Source: Magnetococcales bacterium (GTDB lineage Bacteria; Pseudomonadota; Magnetococcia; Magnetococcales; JADGCL01). From it: a stretch of DNA of 38,796 nt. A model generated the notes under the pieces. The model was not told where the DNA came from. It saw only the letters and a list, made by a program, of their open reading frames with translations, and did no database searches. The DNA is taken from NCBI GenBank assembly GCA_015229005.1, contig JADGCL010000026.1, forward strand, positions 1-38,796, given 5' to 3'. The translations under genes and the position numbers were made by a program. Below are positions 34,373 to 38,796 of this stretch, piece by piece (the stretch's first letter is position 1; every line of letters begins with the position of its first letter).

Positions 34373-37186
34373 TCAAAAAGCGCGACGCACCGAATCCAGC
34401 GCCGCAACCACCTCCGGCCACTCCCGCTCGATCGCCCGGATCAGCTCCGCCACCGCCCCCGGATCGGGGTCGTTCTCTTGACAGAGAAATTGCAAACTCC
34501 TGCAACGCTTGGAGAGGACCAGGGCACCGACGGTCGCCGTCTGCGATTTCAGGGTGTGGGCCGCCTTCCGGATCCGCCCCAGGTCGCCATCCTCAAGGCC
34601 GGCGCCCAACTCCGCCACCAGCTTCGGCGCCCCCTCCAGAAACCGGTCGAGGATACGATCCAGACTCCCGGGTATCGCCGCCAGAGAGCGTTGCAGACGC
34701 CCAAGCGACTCCGGGTCGAGGGGCGATTCGGCGACAGCCCCCTCCGCCGTCGGCTCATCGGTCTCCTGAACCGCCTCCCCGACCGAAGGGACCCCCGCAA
34801 CGGCCCCGGTCGCCGGTGAGACCGGAACGACCTGAGCGGGAAAGAACGGCGCCGCAACCTCCGCCACCCCCGGAGAGATCGGCACGGACCCGGTCGGCGA
34901 GACCCGGGCCGCGCTCCCGGTCACCCCCCCACCCGGGGAAGGGAGCCAGCGATCCAGCATCTCCCGCAACCGGGACAGGGCGATGGGTTTGGTCATATGG
35001 TCGTCCATGCCGGCGGCCAGACTCCGCAGGCGATCCTCCTTCATGGCGAAGGCGGTCACAGCGATGATGGGGGTATGCCGCCAGGTCGACTTCTCGCTTT
35101 CCCGAATGGCGCTGGTGGCGGCATAACCATCCATTCCCGGCATCTGGCAATCCATAAGGATCAATTCGAAACTCCGCTCGGAGAGGATCTCCAGGGCCTC
35201 CAGACCGCCGGTGGCCACGGTAGCCGAGTGCCCGAGGCGGGCCAGCATGGCCAGCATCACCTCCCGATTCATCGGATCATCCTCGACGACCAGGATGGAA
35301 CACACCCCCGGGGCGGCGGCGGGGCGGCCCGGGGTGAGGGGAACCGGAAGATCGGCGGGGGGCAAGGGCCGGGCGGGCAACCCGGTGGCAGGGTCGAAGG
35401 GGAGGATCAGGGTGAAGCGACTCCCCTCACCCGGGCGGCTCTTCACCGTCAGGGTTCCGGCCATCCCCTGGACCAGGCGGCGACTGATGGCAAGACCAAG
35501 GCCCGTACCCCCATAGTGGCGGGAAGGGGAGTGGTCGGCCTGGGCAAAGGCCCGAAAGATCCGCTCCTGCTGCGCCGGCTCGATGCCGATGCCGGTATCC
35601 TCGACCGTGAAGCGGACCCAGAGGCTCTCGGGTCGAACCAGAAATTGGGGCCGTTCCGGGAATTCATCCTCCCGGGGCTCGGCATCCGCTCCCTCCCGGG
35701 GCTCGGCATCCGCTCCCTCCCGGGGCTCGATATCCGCTTCGGGGAAACGGAAGGGGAGAGACGGCGGCGACGCCTCGGGTTCGACGGTGAAGGTGATGCG
35801 ACCGTGATGGGTAAACTTGATGGCATTGCCCAGGAGATTGTTCAGCACCTGCCGCAGATGGTGGGGATCACCCTGGAGATGAACCGGCAGGGAGGGCGAC
35901 AACCGGTGGTGAAACTCCAGCTTGCCGTTCCTGGCAAGCTGACTGAAAAGGGTGACCAGATCGTGGACGAGTTCGGCCAGATCGAAGGTCCAACGCTCGA
36001 TCTTCATGCCGCCGGCCTCGATCCGGGAGATGTCGAGGATGTCGTCGATGATGGTGAGGAGCGACTCCCCGGAGCGGCGCAAGGCCTCCACCCAACGCCG
36101 CTGCTCCGGGGAAAGCGCGGTCCCCTGGAGGAGCTGGGCCATGCCGAGGACCCCGTTCATCGGCGTCCGGATTTCGTGGCTCATGGTCGCGAGAAAGACC
36201 GATTTGGCCCGATTGGCCGAATCGGCCTGTTCCTTGGCCAGGCGAAGAGCCACCTCGACGCGGCGGCGCTCGCCGATCTCGCCGGTCAATTCCCGGGTGC
36301 GGACGGCAACCTGACTCTCCAGGGCATGCTGCGCATCGTTGAGGGCGGTGGCCATGGCGTTGAAGGATCGGGCCAACTCCCCGAATTCGTCATCGACCTC
36401 GGGCAACCGGGGAGGAGAACTCCCCGGGTTGCTGCCAACCGCATGAATGACGCGGATCGTCTCCTGCAACCGCCGGTTCACAAGCCGCTGGAAAAGAAAG
36501 TGCAACGTCAGAAAGAGAATCCCGAACAGGACAAAGAAGATGCTGACGACGTTCCCGAGCCAGGCCGACTGAGTGGTCAGGACCGTCCCGGCGGGGACGG
36601 TGATGATCGTGACCCCAACCACATCCGCCGCCGGCCAGTGGAAGCCATGCTCGGAGCCGTAACGGTCGATGATTTCCGCAGGCGCGTCCACCGGATCACC
36701 GTGGCAACGAAGGCAGGAGGGCTCGCTCCTGATCGGACGTGCCACCAGCAGATGGGGCGGCCCCTGACCATCCAGATGATACTGGCGGACCTCCTCGCTT
36801 TCGGGGTTTTTTCGAAAATAATCGATGAGAACAAGATCTTCAGCAGTTGCCTGATTGATGGGATTGAGGGGATTGGGAGAGGGTTGCCGATAGAGGTATT
36901 CGGGATTCTCCCTCCGCAGATTTTCAAGAATGTTCCGGGTGACGAAGGTCCCCGATTGACCCTCGAGGATGAACGGATGCCCGGGCAGGGAAGAGAGGGC
37001 CGGACGAAGGACCTCATGCACGTATCGACGGCTGGCCGTGGCAAAATCGAGCAGAAGCTCGGCGTGTTCGTAGAGTTCGTTTTCGCGGATCTCCCGGTTG
37101 ATGGAGAAGAGGTGCGCCATGGCGCCGGCAAAAACCAAAAGCAGTGCCAGCAATAGATAGAGAATGAATTTGAGTTTCAGTGTCAT
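34373..37186 (-). CDS. Hybrid histidine kinase with heme-c DUF3365 sensor, REC and Hpt domains
   Basis: A 937-residue membrane sensor kinase. Membrane helix 1 is about 7-25. The periplasmic DUF3365 (Tll0287-like) sensor (about 30-205) contains a heme attachment motif, CLRCH, at 158-162, so it should carry heme c. Helix 2 is about 210-232, then HAMP. HisKA has H336 (MSHEIRTPMNGVLG), the N box is near 449 (NLLGNAIKFT), DTGIGI at 529 and GTGLGLAIS at 559. A proline/charged insert with the repeat EPREGADA interrupts the ATP domain (about 470-515). REC has D678 (LILMDCQMPGMDG) and Hpt has H876 (AAHTLKSQTATVGA). This is a full phosphorelay in one chain. The in-frame GTG at 37192 is passed over because GAGGGG suits the ATG at 37186. 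It starts 9 bp after the PilR-like gene. The output partner is not obvious. Confidence 0.93.
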   Translation of the reverse strand: MTLKLKFILYLLLALLLVFAGAMAHLFSINREIRENELYEHAELLLDFATASRRYVHEVLRPALSSLPGHPFILEGQSGTFVTRNILENLRRENPEYLYRQPSPNPLNPINQATAEDLVLIDYFRKNPESEEVRQYHLDGQGPPHLLVARPIRSEPSCLRCHGDPVDAPAEIIDRYGSEHGFHWPAADVVGVTIITVPAGTVLTTQSAWLGNVVSIFFVLFGILFLTLHFLFQRLVNRRLQETIRVIHAVGSNPGSSPPRLPEVDDEFGELARSFNAMATALNDAQHALESQVAVRTRELTGEIGERRRVEVALRLAKEQADSANRAKSVFLATMSHEIRTPMNGVLGMAQLLQGTALSPEQRRWVEALRRSGESLLTIIDDILDISRIEAGGMKIERWTFDLAELVHDLVTLFSQLARNGKLEFHHRLSPSLPVHLQGDPHHLRQVLNNLLGNAIKFTHHGRITFTVEPEASPPSLPFRFPEADIEPREGADAEPREGADAEPREDEFPERPQFLVRPESLWVRFTVEDTGIGIEPAQQERIFRAFAQADHSPSRHYGGTGLGLAISRRLVQGMAGTLTVKSRPGEGSRFTLILPFDPATGLPARPLPPADLPVPLTPGRPAAAPGVCSILVVEDDPMNREVMLAMLARLGHSATVATGGLEALEILSERSFELILMDCQMPGMDGYAATSAIRESEKSTWRHTPIIAVTAFAMKEDRLRSLAAGMDDHMTKPIALSRLREMLDRWLPSPGGGVTGSAARVSPTGSVPISPGVAEVAAPFFPAQVVPVSPATGAVAGVPSVGEAVQETDEPTAEGAVAESPLDPESLGRLQRSLAAIPGSLDRILDRFLEGAPKLVAELGAGLEDGDLGRIRKAAHTLKSQTATVGALVLSKRCRSLQFLCQENDPDPGAVAELIRAIEREWPEVVAALDSVRRAF
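35668..35738. repeat. 24-bp in-frame tandem repeat inside the hybrid kinase gene
   Basis: Two full units of tccctcccggggctcg plus gcatccgc at 35691-35714 and 35715-35738 (the second with two changes), and an earlier unit at 35668-35690 that is one base shorter. They encode the octapeptide EPREGADA repeats in the loop between the N and G1 boxes of the kinase ATP domain. The unit keeps the reading frame, so copy number could vary without breaking the protein. Confidence 0.85.
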
Positions 37187-37195
37187 GGCCACCCC

Positions 37196-38575
37196 TCACT
37201 CCCCCCCTTCCCCCAACTTGGCCAGCCGGTAGCGAAAGGCCCGAAAACTCATCCCCAACATCTGCGCCGCCCGTGTCTTGTTCCCCCCGGCGCGGGCCAG
37301 GGCCTGGCGGATCGCCTTCAGCTCCACCTTCTCCAGTATCCCCTCCAGGTTCACCCCCCCGGGCGGCAAGGTAAACCCCCCCCAGGCCTCGTCCCCCTCC
37401 ACCCCCGGTCCCGAGGTCAACCCCGGAAAGGCCCCCAGATCCACCACCTCCCCCGGGGAGAGGGCCACCGCCCCCTCGATCAGATTTTCCAACTCCCGCA
37501 CGTTACCCGGAAAAGGGTGATTGACCAGGACCTCCAACACTTCCGGGGCAAACCGCCGTGGCGGGACACCATTGCGGCGGGAGGCCCCCTCCAGCAAGGT
37601 CGCCGCCAGAAGGGCGATATCCTCGCGCCGCTCCCGGAGCGGCGGCAACTCAAGGTGAATCACCTTGATCCGGTAATAGAGATCCTCCCGAAACCCCCCC
37701 TGAGCCACCTCCCGCGCCAGATCCCGGTTGGTCGTCGCCAGAATCCGCACATCCACTGCCCGCTCGCCGTCCCCGCCCACCGGTCGAACCACCCGCTCCT
37801 GGATCGCCCGCAGCAGCTTGACCTGCGTCGCCAGAGGCATCTCCCCGATCTCGTCGAGCAGCAGCGTCCCCCCCTCCGCCTCCTCGAAGAGACCCCGCCG
37901 GTTGCTCACCGCCCCGGAAAAGGCACCCTTCACATGCCCGAACAGCTCGCTCTCGATCAGGTTTTCCGGGATCGCACCGCAATTGATGGCCACAAAAGGC
38001 CGATCCGCCCGACTGCTCTCCTCGTGGATATAGCGGGCGACCACCTCCTTGCCCGTCCCCGACTCGCCGGTGATCAACACCGTCGCCTGCGTCCGCGACG
38101 CCCGCTTCCCCAGCTCCAGTATCCGCCGCATCGCCGGGCTCTGGGCCACGAGTCCCCCAGCCTCGTGGCGACGATCCAACTGCCGCCGAAGGCGCACGTT
38201 TTCCCGCCCCAGCTCCAGCCGTTCCAGGGCCCGCGCCACCACAAAGTGAAAATCCTCCAGGGCGAACGGCTTCTCCAGATAATCGAACGCCCCCTCCTTC
38301 ATCGCCGTCACCGCCGTCTGCGCCGAGGCAAAGGCGGTGATCAGCAATACCGGTCGCTCCGGCGCCAGGTGGCGCGAGCGCCGCAGAATATCCAGGCCAC
38401 TCAGGTCCGGCAGCTTCAAATCCGTCACCACCAGATCCCACGGAGAGGCCTCCAGTTGTGCCATCGCCGCCGCCCCGGAGGCAACCGCCACCACCCGATG
38501 CCCCTCCTCTTCCAGGGAAAGGGAGAGAATCTCCCGCAGATTGCCCTCGTCGTCACAGAGCAGTATCGCCGCCAT
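37196..38575 (-). CDS. Sigma54-dependent response regulator (NtrC family, PilR-like)
   Basis: A 459-residue activator. The receiver domain (1-120) has D8/D9, phosphoacceptor D52 in VVTDLKLPDLSG, and K102 in YLEKPF. The AAA+ domain (about 140-380) has Walker A GESGTGKE, the sigma54-contact loop as GAFSGA (ELFGHVKGAFSGA; the common form is GAFTGA), Walker B GGTLLLDEIGEM and the arginine finger region FREDLYYRI. The C-terminal Fis-type helix-turn-helix ends GGNKTRAAQMLGMSFRAFRY, very like PilR. It drives sigma54 promoters in response to the partner kinase. The gene overlaps the end of the upstream kinase gene by 23 bp, so the pair is coupled. GGAGAG precedes the ATG. PilR proper controls pilin genes; whether this one does is not shown. 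Confidence 0.95.
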   Translation of the reverse strand: MAAILLCDDEGNLREILSLSLEEEGHRVVAVASGAAAMAQLEASPWDLVVTDLKLPDLSGLDILRRSRHLAPERPVLLITAFASAQTAVTAMKEGAFDYLEKPFALEDFHFVVARALERLELGRENVRLRRQLDRRHEAGGLVAQSPAMRRILELGKRASRTQATVLITGESGTGKEVVARYIHEESSRADRPFVAINCGAIPENLIESELFGHVKGAFSGAVSNRRGLFEEAEGGTLLLDEIGEMPLATQVKLLRAIQERVVRPVGGDGERAVDVRILATTNRDLAREVAQGGFREDLYYRIKVIHLELPPLRERREDIALLAATLLEGASRRNGVPPRRFAPEVLEVLVNHPFPGNVRELENLIEGAVALSPGEVVDLGAFPGLTSGPGVEGDEAWGGFTLPPGGVNLEGILEKVELKAIRQALARAGGNKTRAAQMLGMSFRAFRYRLAKLGEGGE

Positions 38576-38796
38576 CGAGGCTCTCCATCGTCCAGCTCAC
38601 GATCAGGCCTTCCCGACCAGGCTCCCCATTGGCCAGGGAAAGAACCCCACCGTTCAAACGCACCAGTTGATCGACCACCGCCAGACCCAACCCGGTCCCC
38701 CCCGTGCGGGTGGTGAAAAAGGGCTCCACCACCCGCGAAAAGAGCGCCGGATCCAGCCCAGGACCACGATCCGCCACCGAAAACCTGACCCCCCCC
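38553..38796 (-). CDS. Histidine kinase, C-terminal ATP-binding part (N-terminus off the right edge)
   Basis: The last 80 or so residues of a sensor kinase reading in from the right edge. The G1 box is VADRGPGLDP, the F box VEPFFTTR, and the G2 box GGTGLGLAVVDQLV, followed by the expected strand and helix (LNGGVLSLANGEPG). The stop lies 23 bp inside the response-regulator gene. This is the partner of the PilR-like activator; the sensor region is outside the window, so its signal cannot be judged. In PilS/NtrB-type kinases this same spacing of FFTT and GTGLGL is seen. Confidence 0.92.
   Translation of the reverse strand, partial: GGVRFSVADRGPGLDPALFSRVVEPFFTTRTGGTGLGLAVVDQLVRLNGGVLSLANGEPGREGLIVSWTMESLDGGDTAL

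Noticed and set aside
34997-37156. A 719-codon plus-strand frame opposite the hybrid kinase
   Set aside because: Only an antisense shadow; the minus strand has intact kinase, receiver and sensor motifs.

Overview
The window is GC-rich and densely coded. It looks like the chromosome of a Gram-negative, respiring, motile proteobacterium: a periplasmic c-type cytochrome operon, an HBM/CZB chemoreceptor, sigma54-type (PilR-like) regulation, and core genes tyrS, anmK, pyrF, coaBC, dut and cysK. A cation-diffusion facilitator with MamB-like sequence and the chemoreceptor and kinase repertoire would fit a magnetotactic-type lineage, but no magnetosome island is visible, so genus and class remain open.

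Layout. 1-2635 (minus strand): an electron-transfer operon in the order cytochrome b561-diheme cytochrome fusion, SHP/DUF1924 heme protein, a second diheme cytochrome c, and a PepSY protein cut by the left edge. 2636-3404: a junction with a transposase remnant and short tandem repeats. 3405-14151 (plus strand): an 11-kb defence cluster of SNF2/DUF3883 helicase, NYN nuclease, DUF1156 DNA methylase, antitoxin/PIN toxin pair and DUF499 ATPase. This is the helicase-methylase-ATPase ('Hma'-type) arrangement, with a nuclease and a toxin-antitoxin pair embedded. 14197-14339: a palindromic repeat element that appears to interrupt a small gene behind tyrS. 14476-16914: divergent tyrS and anmK. 17062-18739: a low-GC two-gene cassette of unknown function (LOTUS-like domain protein plus an unrecognised partner). 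19041-23953 (minus): a run of genes joined by ATGA overlaps (small Cys-containing ORF, TPR protein, SDR, Gfo/Idh/MocA oxidoreductase, GT4 glycosyltransferase), probably for surface glycan synthesis. A MamB-like CDF transporter lies just upstream.

25353-31270 holds pyrF, a large chemoreceptor (convergent with pyrF), coaBC and dut. 31356-34242 (plus) is a sulfur-related cluster: a cysteine-free Rrf2 regulator, an E1-like (MoeB/ThiF) adenylyltransferase, cysteine synthase, and a degenerate second E1-like protein. The two E1-like proteins look complementary, one lacking the N-terminal Arg segment and the other lacking the catalytic half, which suggests an asymmetric E1 pair. 34373-38796 (minus) is a signalling locus: the end of a histidine kinase, a PilR-like sigma54 activator, and a hybrid kinase whose DUF3365 sensor carries a CxxCH heme-c motif.

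The most notable systems are the defence cluster with its embedded nuclease and toxin genes, the possible asymmetric E1 pair around cysK, the low-GC two-gene cassette, and the repeated use of c-type heme for electron transfer and sensing.
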